Positions 18,258-25,793 of a stretch of DNA of 29,712 nucleotides are shown in pieces (position 1 is the first letter of the stretch; the number at the start of each line of letters is the position of its first letter). The translations under genes and the position numbers were made by a program. Source of the DNA: a bacterium (GTDB lineage: Bacteria > CLD3 > SB21); assembly GCA_013360215.1 (NCBI GenBank), contig JABWCP010000034.1, forward strand, positions 1 through 29,712, given 5' to 3'. The notes below the pieces were generated by a model. The model ran no database searches, was not told the DNA's origin, and saw nothing but the letters and a program-made list of their open reading frames with translations.

Positions 18258-19517
18258 ATGAGTTCAAAAAAAACAGATGTCGCCATCATCGGCGGAGGTG
18301 TGATCGGATTATGTACAGCGTATTACCTCAATAAAGCCGGCATCTCGGTTACGATCATCGAAAAAAAACAGCCCGGCTTTGGTTCGTCTTTCGGCAACGC
18401 CGGTCTCATCAGTCCTAGTCATTTCGTTCCTCTGGCGGCGCCGGGTATGGTTGCCAAAGGTCTCAAATGGATGTTTGATGCAGAAAGTCCATTCTATATT
18501 CATCCGCGCCCGGACATTGATCTTATCACATGGCTGTGGAAGTTTATGCGCGCGAGTACCGATAAGCGCATGCGCCCGGCTATGCCGGTATTACGCGATA
18601 TGACATTAGCCAGTCAGCAGCTTTTTCATACCATTGCCAATGAAGAGCGTTTTGATTTTGCTCTGGAACAAAAAGGCCTCATTCTTTTGCATGATACCGC
18701 CGAAGGTGAAAAAGCGCATCATCACGAAGTAGCTTTAGCCAATGAAGTCGGCGTTACGGCACGTATGATCTCGCGGGAGGAGATTCACCAAATGCAACCC
18801 GGCGTAAAAGTGCGCGCCACGGGCGGCGTATTTTTTCCCCAAGACGGGCATCTCATCCCCGATCAGTTTAACGCCAAGCTCACGTCGTTATTGCAAACAC
18901 GCGGTGTGCAGTTTATGAACGAAACCGATGTATTTGGCTTTGTCCCCAACGGCAAAGCGGCGGGACATCTGCGCACCAGCGAGGGTGACATCCATGCGAA
19001 TCAGTATGTCGTGGCGGCCGGCGCATGGACGTCCGATCTGCTCTACGAAATCGGTATTGCACTCCCGGTGCAAGCCGGTAAAGGCTATAGCGTGACCGTT
19101 AAGCGCGACAAGAATAATCTTACGATTCCGATCATTTGTACCGAAGCGCGTGTAGCCATTACCCCAATGGGCGATACGATTCGTTACGCCGGTACGCTGG
19201 AGTTGAGTGGTAACGATCTGACCATCAATCCGCGTCGCGTGAAAGCGATACTCCGGGCCGCAGACCGCTATCTTGAAAATTTTGATGCACAATCGTCGGA
19301 TATACAAACAGCCTGGGCCGGCCTTCGCCCGTGTTCACCGGACGGATTGCCTTTCATCGGCCGATTTAAGCGCACTCCCAACGTAATCGCCGCGACCGGC
19401 CATGCGATGCTCGGTATTACTCTAGGACCGATTACCGGGAAACTGGTCTCTGAAATTGTTACCAATGCACCCCAAACCATTGTATCACCGTTATTGGATG
19501 CAGACCGCTATGCCTGA
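18258..19517 (+). CDS. FAD-dependent D-amino-acid dehydrogenase (D-hydroxyproline dehydrogenase)
   Basis: The 419-residue protein is a DadA-like DAO-fold flavoenzyme. The FAD-binding Rossmann motif GGGVIG is at residues 12-17, with the ribose-binding Glu35 in 'TIIEKK'. 'SSFGNAGLISPSH' comes next, and the C-terminal FAD motif 'GLRPCSPDGLPFIGR' (about 355-369) with 'ATGHAMLGITLGP' closes the domain. No signal peptide is present, so it probably acts at the inner face of the membrane and feeds electrons to the respiratory chain. In this operon it should oxidise cis-4-hydroxy-D-proline, the epimerase product, to 1-pyrroline-4-hydroxy-2-carboxylate for the deaminase. Its last 8 bases overlap the next start codon, suggesting translational coupling. 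Confidence 0.9.
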   Translation: MSSKKTDVAIIGGGVIGLCTAYYLNKAGISVTIIEKKQPGFGSSFGNAGLISPSHFVPLAAPGMVAKGLKWMFDAESPFYIHPRPDIDLITWLWKFMRASTDKRMRPAMPVLRDMTLASQQLFHTIANEERFDFALEQKGLILLHDTAEGEKAHHHEVALANEVGVTARMISREEIHQMQPGVKVRATGGVFFPQDGHLIPDQFNAKLTSLLQTRGVQFMNETDVFGFVPNGKAAGHLRTSEGDIHANQYVVAAGAWTSDLLYEIGIALPVQAGKGYSVTVKRDKNNLTIPIICTEARVAITPMGDTIRYAGTLELSGNDLTINPRRVKAILRAADRYLENFDAQSSDIQTAWAGLRPCSPDGLPFIGRFKRTPNVIAATGHAMLGITLGPITGKLVSEIVTNAPQTIVSPLLDADRYA

Positions 19518-20577
19518 AAAAAAATCGGTATTTGAAAAACGCCTGCGCGCTATGCAGCGTTGGGAAGCGCCCGCATCGTGGCGGCGTATCGAAACGATCG
19601 AAGCGCATACCGGCGGTGAACCGCTCCGCATCATCATATCAGGATTACCGCCGATCAAAGGCCAAACCATTCTTCAGAAACGGGCGTACCTCAAGACGCA
19701 TCTTGATCATCTCCGTACGGCGCTGATGTGGGAACCGCGCGGCCATGCCGATATGTACGGTTGTATCATCACTCCGCCGGTGGAAAAAAATTCCGATTTC
19801 GGTGTGATTTTTTTGCATAACGAAGGTTATTCCACCATGTGCGGCCACGGCATCATCGCTGTTACCAAAGCGGCCGTAGAAACCGGACTTATTCATGCAC
19901 GCGGTACGAAAGTCACACTGCGCATTGATTCGCCCGCAGGACTGATCACTTCCATAGCCCAAATCCGGCGCGGCAAAGTGCAATCCGTTCGTTTTCTCAA
20001 TGTTCCATCGTTTGTACAAACTTTGGATGCCGTCGTCGACATACCGGGATTGGGACGCATACGTTATGATCTTGCGTACGGCGGTGCATTTTACGCTTTT
20101 GTGCACGCCGAAGATGCCGGTGTAACGATGGATGCGGCAGGATATCGCGGCCTTATCGAACGCGGCATGATGATCAAACGCGCTGTTATGCGGAGCGTAG
20201 CCATGCAACACCCATTCGAATCGGAGCTCAATTTTTTATACGGTACGATTTTCACCGGCCCGGGACATACGACCGGCGCAGATTCCCGCAATGTCTGTAT
20301 TTTTGCCGACGGCGAAGTGGATCGAAGCCCGACAGGAACGGGAGTCAGCGCGCGAATGGCTATTCACCATGCGCGCGGTGCGCTTCGCACCGGTGAACCG
20401 ATGGCCATCGAAAGCATTACAGGCAGTCGCTTTGTGTGCCGCGTTCATGCGACGACGACGTATGGTAACTACCCGGCGGTGATCCCCGCTATCGAAGGCA
20501 CGGCGCATCTCTGCGGAAAAAGCTCCTGGATTATAGATCCTGCCGATTCGCTGCAGGACGGTTTTTTCTTCCGTTAA
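19510..20577 (+). CDS. trans-3-hydroxy-L-proline dehydratase (proline racemase family, Cys/Thr)
   Basis: This is a second proline racemase-family protein (355 residues). The first catalytic cysteine is kept (Cys111 in 'MCGHGIIA'), but the second is replaced by threonine (Thr275 in 'DRSPTGTGVSA'). Cys/Thr is the known signature of trans-3-hydroxy-L-proline dehydratases, which make 1-pyrroline-2-carboxylate. The next gene is a reductase for that product. The frame is open back to 19456, but ATG 19510 is favoured: it gives an 8-bp ATGCCTGA overlap with the upstream stop, and earlier codons run deep inside the dehydrogenase gene. There is a ~20-residue N-terminal extension relative to the upstream paralogue. 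Confidence 0.9.
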   Translation: MPEKKSVFEKRLRAMQRWEAPASWRRIETIEAHTGGEPLRIIISGLPPIKGQTILQKRAYLKTHLDHLRTALMWEPRGHADMYGCIITPPVEKNSDFGVIFLHNEGYSTMCGHGIIAVTKAAVETGLIHARGTKVTLRIDSPAGLITSIAQIRRGKVQSVRFLNVPSFVQTLDAVVDIPGLGRIRYDLAYGGAFYAFVHAEDAGVTMDAAGYRGLIERGMMIKRAVMRSVAMQHPFESELNFLYGTIFTGPGHTTGADSRNVCIFADGEVDRSPTGTGVSARMAIHHARGALRTGEPMAIESITGSRFVCRVHATTTYGNYPAVIPAIEGTAHLCGKSSWIIDPADSLQDGFFFR

Positions 20578-20582
20578 AATCC

Positions 20583-21551
20583 ATGCGATTTATTCCAAGC
20601 GACACACTGCGTGAGTTGATCACTATGCCTGAAGCGATAACGGCAATGCAATCGGCATTTTCTGCATTATCCGATGGGTCGGCTGTTGTGCCGCTTCGAA
20701 CGACCCTTGACTTTCCCGGTTCCGACGCCCGTGCGCTGATCATGCCGGCTTATCATTCATCATCTCGGTACTTCACGACCAAAATAGTGACGGTATGTCC
20801 GACCAATGCCGCGCGCCATCTTCCGCTCATCCACGGTACACTGATCGTTACGGACGGATCCACAGGAAAAACACTGGCACTGATGGATGCAGAGTGGATT
20901 ACGGCTTTGCGGACTGGTGCGGCTTCCGGACTGGCCACGGAATGGATGGCTCTTCCCGATGCGCATACATTAGGAGTTTTCGGGACAGGTGCGCAGGCCT
21001 ACGAACAGGTGCGTGGCGTCATGAGTGTACGGAAATTAACACGGATTATTATATTTGGCCGCGATCCCCAAAAAACAACTACGTTTTGTAAAACTGTTTC
21101 AAATCAATTTGCAATTCCTTGTTTTCCCGCTCAAGCGCCGCAAGAGGTTTCCCAATGTGATATCCTCTGCTGCGCAACCAATGCGCATAACCCGGTTTTT
21201 GAAGATAAGTATCTCACGCACGGTACGCACATCAATGGTATCGGCGCATTCAAACCCGCAATGCGTGAAATACCATCAGCGACTATAGCACGCGCTCGCA
21301 TTATCGTAGATCAACGCGCATCCGCATGGCGTGAAGCCGGCGACTTGATCCTCGCTCAAAAAGATGGAGTAGTCGCTGAAGATTGCATTGCCGGCGAAAT
21401 CGGCGAAGTCGTCACGCATAAAACTTCCGGACGTATATCCCGAGAACAAATCACCATCTTCAAGTCCGTAGGTAATGCGATTCAGGATAATGTAATTGCA
21501 TCCATGGCTTATGAACGTGCCCTCAAAGCGGGAATAGGAACGGAGATTTGA
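20583..21551 (+). CDS. 1-pyrroline-2-carboxylate reductase (ornithine cyclodeaminase/mu-crystallin family)
   Basis: The 322-residue protein shows the ornithine cyclodeaminase/mu-crystallin fold: Lys67 in 'FTTKIVTV', Arg110 in 'TALRTGAASGLAT', the nucleotide loop 'GVFGTGAQA' (Gly134-Ala139) and 'GRDPQK'. The position that carries the catalytic Asp in true ornithine cyclodeaminases is part of 'GIGAFKPAMREI' here and lacks that Asp. This agrees with NAD(P)H-dependent imine reduction rather than deamination. It would reduce the pyrroline-2-carboxylate made by the preceding dehydratase to L-proline. The start is 5 bp after the dehydratase stop. It is the last gene of the operon. No convincing terminator follows, and AT-rich cassette DNA begins within about 80 bp. 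Confidence 0.88.
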   Translation: MRFIPSDTLRELITMPEAITAMQSAFSALSDGSAVVPLRTTLDFPGSDARALIMPAYHSSSRYFTTKIVTVCPTNAARHLPLIHGTLIVTDGSTGKTLALMDAEWITALRTGAASGLATEWMALPDAHTLGVFGTGAQAYEQVRGVMSVRKLTRIIIFGRDPQKTTTFCKTVSNQFAIPCFPAQAPQEVSQCDILCCATNAHNPVFEDKYLTHGTHINGIGAFKPAMREIPSATIARARIIVDQRASAWREAGDLILAQKDGVVAEDCIAGEIGEVVTHKTSGRISREQITIFKSVGNAIQDNVIASMAYERALKAGIGTEI

Positions 21552-21628
21552 ACCTACGATTAGTATTAGAAAACAACTTGTTCATATTCGAAATATATAT
21601 TTGTTTTGACGTGCCGTAGACCATGACC

Positions 21629-22363
21629 TCATAATTTCCACATGTAACCAACGCTGATGCTAAAAACATGACCTGTATGACCTATACTTAATGGGTTATT
21701 CACGTACGAATAGACCAATTCGGCGAAACCTTTATTCTTATTTATATTTTCGCTCTAGCCTATATGAAAAGACGGGAAGTTATTAGGATTAGAACCTTTC
21801 CCACCTTCACCATAATCATGATCTATATTAAATAAGTTATATTTAATTATTCCATACATAACACTTGTTTGTGAGCTGCGCTTCGAGATAATTAATCCGG
21901 GGGAAATACCCGAGGCAAGTTTATCCGTTCGTTCAGAATAAAATAAAAAATAATTAGTATAGTTCAGCAAAAGAGACATTTGCATTTTCGAATTATCAGG
22001 AGTAACTCTATATTTTAACATTCCTCTTAAGCCAAAATCACAACTTTTTATATTCGCACCCAACACAACTTTAGAGAGTAACACCGGTGCGGCATACCCA
22101 CTCCACAAACTTGCCCCTACATTTAGGCGGTCACTTATACCATACGATAACCTAGGTTCAAGTATTGCGGGTGTAATCGCTTTTACAAAATGATCTCTTG
22201 GTTTTTTTGACCATTCTTCTGGACCACCTGAAGCGCTAGTCAGTACACTGAATTTCCCACGATTTAATGTTTCCGCATCTTGGTGTTCAATTATACTTAT
22301 ACCGCCACAACTAATTTGAGGTAAGGAAAAAATAATTATACAGCATTTAACAATTTTATTCAT
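21629..22363 (-). pseudogene. Outer-membrane beta-barrel-like cassette gene broken by an in-frame TAG
   Basis: The frame from ATG 22361-22363 codes for 202 residues and stops at TAG 21755-21757. Reading on in the same frame gives 41 more codons to TGA at 21629-21631. They end in an alternating aromatic/aliphatic strand ('HVFSISVGYMWKL') like the last strand of an outer-membrane barrel. The upstream part has a signal-peptide-like start with a Cys near residue 19, 'EPRLSYGISDRLNVGASLW' and further alternating strands. I conclude that a ~243-residue barrel-type protein has been cut short by one nonsense codon. A truncated but functional protein is less likely, since the barrel would be unclosed. 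I recognise no specific family. No attC-like site follows before the hydroxyproline operon, so this is the distal end of the array. Confidence 0.65.
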
Positions 22364-22398
22364 CGTTGCCCCATTTTAATAGAATATAACCGCATGGT

Positions 22399-22589
22399 AC
22401 ATAACGGATCGCGACAATCTGCGATGGTGCGGTATAAGGTTTCGAAAATTTCAAACCACTCGTGTCTCGCGCCACGCTGTATGTGAAGTGCGAACTCGAT
22501 TTATTATTTGACATTATTAAGATTACCCTTAAAATCCCATTTTAAATATTGTACGAGCCCTGAATGAACAGATGGACCGCGAATTATTC
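22399..22589 (-). repeat. attC-like site R1 (191 bp, diverged)
   Basis: It aligns over its full length with the other repeats (edges ACATAAC ... ATTATTC, then CGCGAC, 'GCGCCACGCTGTAT', 'GAACAGATGGACCGCG'). The inner 13-bp arm is largely destroyed ('GTGCGGTATAAGG' against 'TGTCTCGCGCCAC'). It has the standard length but is one of the most diverged copies, consistent with an old, distal cassette. Confidence 0.8.
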
Positions 22590-23067
22590 GTTGGACTTAT
22601 CAGTTTTTAATAATTTTGTCCTTACGAAAATCTTGTAAGATGCTTTTCTGAAGAAAAACCCGTCACCTTTAGTGAATACACCATCGGAATAAATGGACAT
22701 TTAATGCTCCATATTCTATTTTGATAGTTTTGATTGCATATTTGGCTTCCCATATCACTGCATCACTTTTAATCGGTTGCAACATAAATAAAAAAAACTT
22801 CTTGTTTCTCTACCGCTAGAAGTGATACTTATGAAGTAGCGCCGGTATATTTATCTGTATACGTTCTAATTCCAATGTTTTCAATTGCAGTATTATCAGA
22901 TTTTGTATGGTAATAGTCAGCAGTTTCCATACTTAAAATTAGATCTGCACAAACTCGTGTACAATTTCCTCAACTGTTTGACTGATTAATAATCTATTTC
23001 CTTCTATAATCTTTAATTCAATTTGGTAGGTATTTAGCATTTCTTCTAATTTTTTTAAACGCACCAT
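22584..23067 (-). pseudogene. Decayed cassette gene (frameshifts and stops)
   Basis: No long ORF is present, but coding-like stretches follow each other on the minus strand. ATG 23067 opens a 42-codon frame ('MVRLKKLEEMLNTYQIEL', 'SQTVEEIVHEF'). After a one-base shift the frame continues 'CADLILSMETADYYHT', 'IENIGIRTYTDKYTGATS', then stop and 'VSLLAVEKQEVFFIYVATD'. Another shift gives 'MLQPIKSDAVIWEAKYAIKT', and a last one 'MSIYSDGVFTKGDGFFFRK' with a stop at 22584 inside repeat R1. The order and spacing suit one ~150-residue protein with several inactivating changes. I do not recognise the family. Stretch boundaries are approximate. Confidence 0.5.
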
Positions 23068-23143
23068 GAAATTCCCTATTTATAAACTCTATCTACATGT
23101 TTACGGGTACTTTTTTATCAGGTAGATCCCACAATTTCTTTAA

Positions 23144-23260
23144 TTAAGATTTAAAATTACCTCGCGCACAGGAAATAACTAAAAATAGAAATGTAAAAAA
23201 AATATTTTTCAAAAGACTTTCAATTTTTAAACGTTCTGTGACGTTTGCATAACTTTTCAT
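23144..23260 (-). pseudogene. Lipoprotein signal-peptide stub, probably the 5' end of the decayed gene
   Basis: ATG 23260 opens a 38-codon frame with a hydrophobic helix and a lipobox-like VISC ('FFTFLFLVISCARGNFKS'), then TAA at 23144-23146. The same frame continues for 16 codons ('LKKLWDLPDKKVPVNM') to another stop. It sits directly upstream of the frameshifted stretch beginning at 23067. I therefore read it as the former N-terminus of that lipoprotein; a real 38-residue peptide is possible but less likely. Confidence 0.4.
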
Positions 23261-23403
23261 AGTATTAGATGCGCCATTGTTCGAGGTATCTTTATCTTTA
23301 AACTTTCTACTCTTGGTACTCGCATCTATCTGAACCGAGATATGTCATCAAATATCGCAGTCTGGGGAAACAAATATAGAGCATTTCGATTTCATTGCCG
23401 TTA
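23261..23403. other. Non-coding gap, possibly a badly decayed repeat
   Basis: No ORF, RNA gene or clear repeat is visible. The words 'GCGCCATTGTTCGAGGTATCT' and 'TCTACTC' around 23272-23310 weakly recall the left arm of the attC-like repeat, and a site would be expected here between two cassettes. The match is too poor to annotate as a site. Confidence 0.25.
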
Positions 23404-24021
23404 TCATGGGGTTATGATCGGCGTATCCGCACTGAATAAAAGTCCAATAGAAATTGACCCTGACCATAAATTTTTTAATTGATTTGCCGAAACTGAGAAA
23501 ACAAGAGAAGCCTTGGAAGTCAGTTGTTTAGCGCTTGAAATACCCAAAAAAACACCAGTTTGTGGTTTAGCGCTACGTTCTCCACTCAAAATCATCACAA
23601 CCCCATATCCAAGTTCCGGCGCCAAACGAAAATCATTTCCTTCAGTAATATCTACGGACATACCACCGCTAAAGTTAATTGATTGAGGCATAGCAAATTT
23701 TGCACGTTTCCATTTCAAAAAAGCAAAGTCAACAAAAGGATGTAGGCGCCCTGAGGCAGAATACATTTCAATTTCTGGGGAAAAATAACTAACTTCTTTT
23801 TCATCAGATTTCAATGTTCCACCGACAATGCTGAATTCGATACCTTCTTTGAAGCTAATCGATAAATATCCTGCTTTTGACGAGGAATTTTTACTTCCAT
23901 ACGCATGAACACCGCCCATACTCATGACAGAACCATCACAATGCGAAACTAGCCGCCTTTGAGCGCTAGAAGGGGTGATTAAGAACTGAAGCAGAGCCGT
24001 TAAAAACAATAGTTTTTTCAT
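23404..24021 (-). CDS. Exported beta-rich protein of unknown function (cassette gene)
   Basis: The frame is open from ATG 24030, but ATG 24021 fits better: a GGA ribosome-binding-like triplet lies 9 nt before it and the signal peptide MKKLLFLTALLQ begins at once. The 205-residue product has a cleavage site near PSSAQR, no lipobox, and then alternating hydrophobic/polar strands ('AGYLSISFKEGIEFSIVGGTL', 'GMSVDITEGNDFRLAPELGYGVVMIL', 'SLVFSVSANQL', 'WSGSISIGLLF'). This suggests a small outer-membrane beta-barrel. I recognise no family. It is intact although its neighbours on both sides are decayed. The damaged repeat R2 lies just upstream of it. Confidence 0.7.
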   Translation of the reverse strand: MKKLLFLTALLQFLITPSSAQRRLVSHCDGSVMSMGGVHAYGSKNSSSKAGYLSISFKEGIEFSIVGGTLKSDEKEVSYFSPEIEMYSASGRLHPFVDFAFLKWKRAKFAMPQSINFSGGMSVDITEGNDFRLAPELGYGVVMILSGERSAKPQTGVFLGISSAKQLTSKASLVFSVSANQLKNLWSGSISIGLLFSADTPIITP

Positions 24022-24069
24022 ATTCAACATTCCAAAGGTTACTAAAATGAGGCATCACTCAAAACATCA

Positions 24070-24240
24070 TGCTACAAATGTTGTACCAGTAAACAAGTAA
24101 ATCCAATCGTCTAATTCTACTTGCTCAACGCGCCACAATGTATTCGAACTGTAAACTCAAATTATTATTTAAAAAACAATCACTTGAAAAATCTTATTTT
24201 CTGTGTTCCGCAATCAGTGAGCAAACATCTGTGGTTATGC
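24070..24240 (-). repeat. attC-like site R2 (decayed left half)
   Basis: The right half is clear: 'GCGCCACAATGTATTCGAAC', an AT-rich loop, 'CAGTGAGCAAACATCTGTGG' and the core GTTATGC at 24234-24240. It resembles R10 most. The left half (24070-24120) has lost the GTGGCGCGAGG arm and no longer shows a TAAC edge, so the left boundary is approximate. The site is unlikely to be functional. Confidence 0.65.
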
Positions 24241-24432
24241 TATTCAATGCTGCTTTGATTTAGTATCCAAACAATAATCCACATTCAACTGCCTCAACAA
24301 ATCTGTTTTTATGATTCCTTAATGATATCAATATTTTATGTTTTTTTATCATTAACATTGACTTTTTCTATCTTTCCATAATTCCAAGCCCAAAAGTACT
24401 CCCAATATTGGCATTTGATTACCATTAAACGT
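24241..24432 (-). pseudogene. Remnant of a short cassette
   Basis: This lies between repeats R2 and R3. On the minus strand a 29-codon frame ('MVIKCQYWEYFWAWNYGK') and, in another frame, 'NHKNRFVEAVECGLLFGY' followed by a stop are the only coding-like traces. No complete ORF remains. I regard it as a decayed cassette of about 190 bp, without an identifiable product. Confidence 0.3.
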
Positions 24433-24553
24433 ATATAACTGTAGCGGCATGCTGCAAGTAACTATTATTTGTTAAAACTTTAACCATTCCTTGTAAAAAC
24501 CTTACTTTCAATACTTCACGAGGAGCATGCGAACAGATGGGTGCGGGTTAGAG
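24433..24553 (-). repeat. attC-like site R3, 121 bp, lacking one hairpin arm
   Basis: The edges ATATAAC (24433-24439) and GTTAGAG (24547-24553) are present, as is the GCATGC arm ('CGGCATGCTGC' ... 'GAGGAGCATGCGAACAG'). The ~70 bp holding the GTGGCGC arm is missing. It looks like an internal deletion of a standard 191-bp copy. The result has the size of a conventional attC site. Confidence 0.75.
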
Positions 24554-24577
24554 ACATTACAGATTTATTTATTCATC

Positions 24578-24925
24578 TCATTTTTTTGCAGCTGTTGCAA
24601 TATTCAATCCTGGGGCTAAATTAGCACCTATCACAGCTCGTTGCGGCCAATGATTTGGATCTGAACCAATTCATTGTTTTCATAGATTATAAAAAACGCC
24701 ACGGCTTTCTATACGACTCAATATAATTTGTAATGATAGAATATGAGTTTTGTGCGAACCGGTCTCTTCCAATGGCTTTTCAAGTTGATATAAACACGCC
24801 TCAACTTCTTTGTCAAAATCTGGAATTTTAGCTACTGTCGATACAACCCATATAATATTGTCATGCGAAACCATTCGCGAGCGACCAGGCACACTTGCGT
24901 TCCATCTTTTAATTTTATTTTCCAT
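24578..24925 (-). pseudogene. RidA/YjgF-family gene with two in-frame TGA codons
   Basis: ATG 24925 opens 81 codons to TGA at 24680-24682, with RidA-like features ('RSRMVSHDNIIWVVSTVA', 'EVEACLYQLEKPLEETGSHKTHILSLQIILSRIES'). The same frame then continues through a second TGA three codons later into 'IGSDPNHWPQRAVIGANLA' and 'TAAKK', ending at TGA 24578-24580. The continuation matches the conserved RidA C-terminus, where Trp-x4-Pro-x-Arg precedes the trimer contact. The total of 115 residues is the family's normal length. At least the second TGA stands where family members often have Trp. TGG is the Trp codon elsewhere in the window and TGA ends intact genes, so these are nonsense mutations rather than a changed code. 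Intact homologues hydrolyse reactive enamines/imines. Confidence 0.75.
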
Positions 24926-24990
24926 TCAATCCTGTCGACAGCAATATATTACTCTATCAATTTAATCAGCTTTTGTTAATTAGTATTGAA

Positions 24991-25180
24991 GCTAAAAGTC
25001 TTCGGTATCCACGGTTCTGTAGCGGAGGTATTTAAAAACTTCAAATCTCTCGCGCCTCACGCCACAGTATCGGCACAATGCGGGTTACAATTATTTGCTA
25101 AAATTCTAATCAGTATCTATAAAAATCTTATTATCCATATTCTACGAGCATCGTGCGAACGGATCACTAGAAGATTAGAC
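24991..25180 (-). repeat. attC-like site R4
   Basis: Left edge GCTAAAA is degenerate; right edge ATTAGAC is at 25174-25180. The outer stem still pairs (CTTC ... ATCC with GGATCACTAGAAG). The inner arms are 'CTGTAGCGGAGG' with 'CCTCACGCCACAG' and 'GCACAATGC' with 'GCATCGTGC'. The R' core next to the RidA pseudogene has lost the conserved C of TAAC. Confidence 0.85.
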
Positions 25181-25190
25181 GCACATCAAT

Positions 25191-25757
25191 TTATTTCAAT
25201 TTCAATCTCAAACCAATTCCTAGTGCAACATGGTTATATTTTATGTTCATCTTCTCATCCTCAAACTTCCATCGCGCTTTATGCCGTTGATAACCAATAT
25301 CAAAATTTAAAAAAAAGAAGTTTAAACCCGTAGAAATCCCAAAATATGAACCATCTTTGATCGTTCCTCCCCCTTCATAAGAAACATTATTAGATATTAA
25401 TGAAACCCCATATTGAAAGCCAAAATACACGTGGTTCATGTGGTCCGATAACTTAATTTGCAGGGCACCATAAAATGGTCTTACGCTAAATTTTCCTCCC
25501 CATCTTTTAGTCGCCATTGTGGTACTTTTGCTCATACCGCCACCTATAATAAAATATTTGTTTACCGGAAAGAGCATTTCACCTGAAAATTGTATTGAAT
25601 GTACTTTCTCAGTTAATGGCTCTTTTAAATCCCAAAAGTTTGTTGACTCTGATATATGTTTTCCATCAATATCTTTTGAGATTCTTAAAAAGATTTCTTG
25701 AGCATTGATTGAAGATGCTAAAGATGCGATTAAAAGTGTCGAGATTACTCTATTCAT
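25191..25757 (-). CDS. Small outer-membrane beta-barrel-like protein (cassette gene)
   Basis: The 188-residue product has a Sec signal peptide (cleavage near SSINAQ). Amphipathic beta-strands separated by short turns follow ('SIQFSGEMLFPVNKYFIIGGGM', 'FSVRPFYGALQIKLSDHMNHVYFGFQYGVSL', 'SYFGISTGLNFFFLNFDIGYQ'), ending in 'HVALGIGLRLKLK'. This pattern suits an eight-stranded barrel of the OmpA/OmpW-like size class, although the last residue is Lys rather than aromatic. I recognise no family. Its stop codon at 25191-25193 overlaps a cassette-end inverted repeat, TTAGACGCACATCAATTT (25175-25192), whose perfect complement stands at 25783-25800 next to R5. The cassette is therefore complete and well preserved. 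Confidence 0.78.
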   Translation of the reverse strand: MNRVISTLLIASLASSINAQEIFLRISKDIDGKHISESTNFWDLKEPLTEKVHSIQFSGEMLFPVNKYFIIGGGMSKSTTMATKRWGGKFSVRPFYGALQIKLSDHMNHVYFGFQYGVSLISNNVSYEGGGTIKDGSYFGISTGLNFFFLNFDIGYQRHKARWKFEDEKMNIKYNHVALGIGLRLKLK

Positions 25758-25793
25758 TCTTAGTTTTAAATATAAACATGCAAATTGATGTGC

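Noticed and set aside
24578-24925. TGA read as tryptophan (alternative genetic code)
   Set aside because: Intact genes in the window end in TGA (for example the hydroxyproline reductase gene) and use TGG for Trp, so the TGA codons in the RidA-like frame are nonsense mutations.
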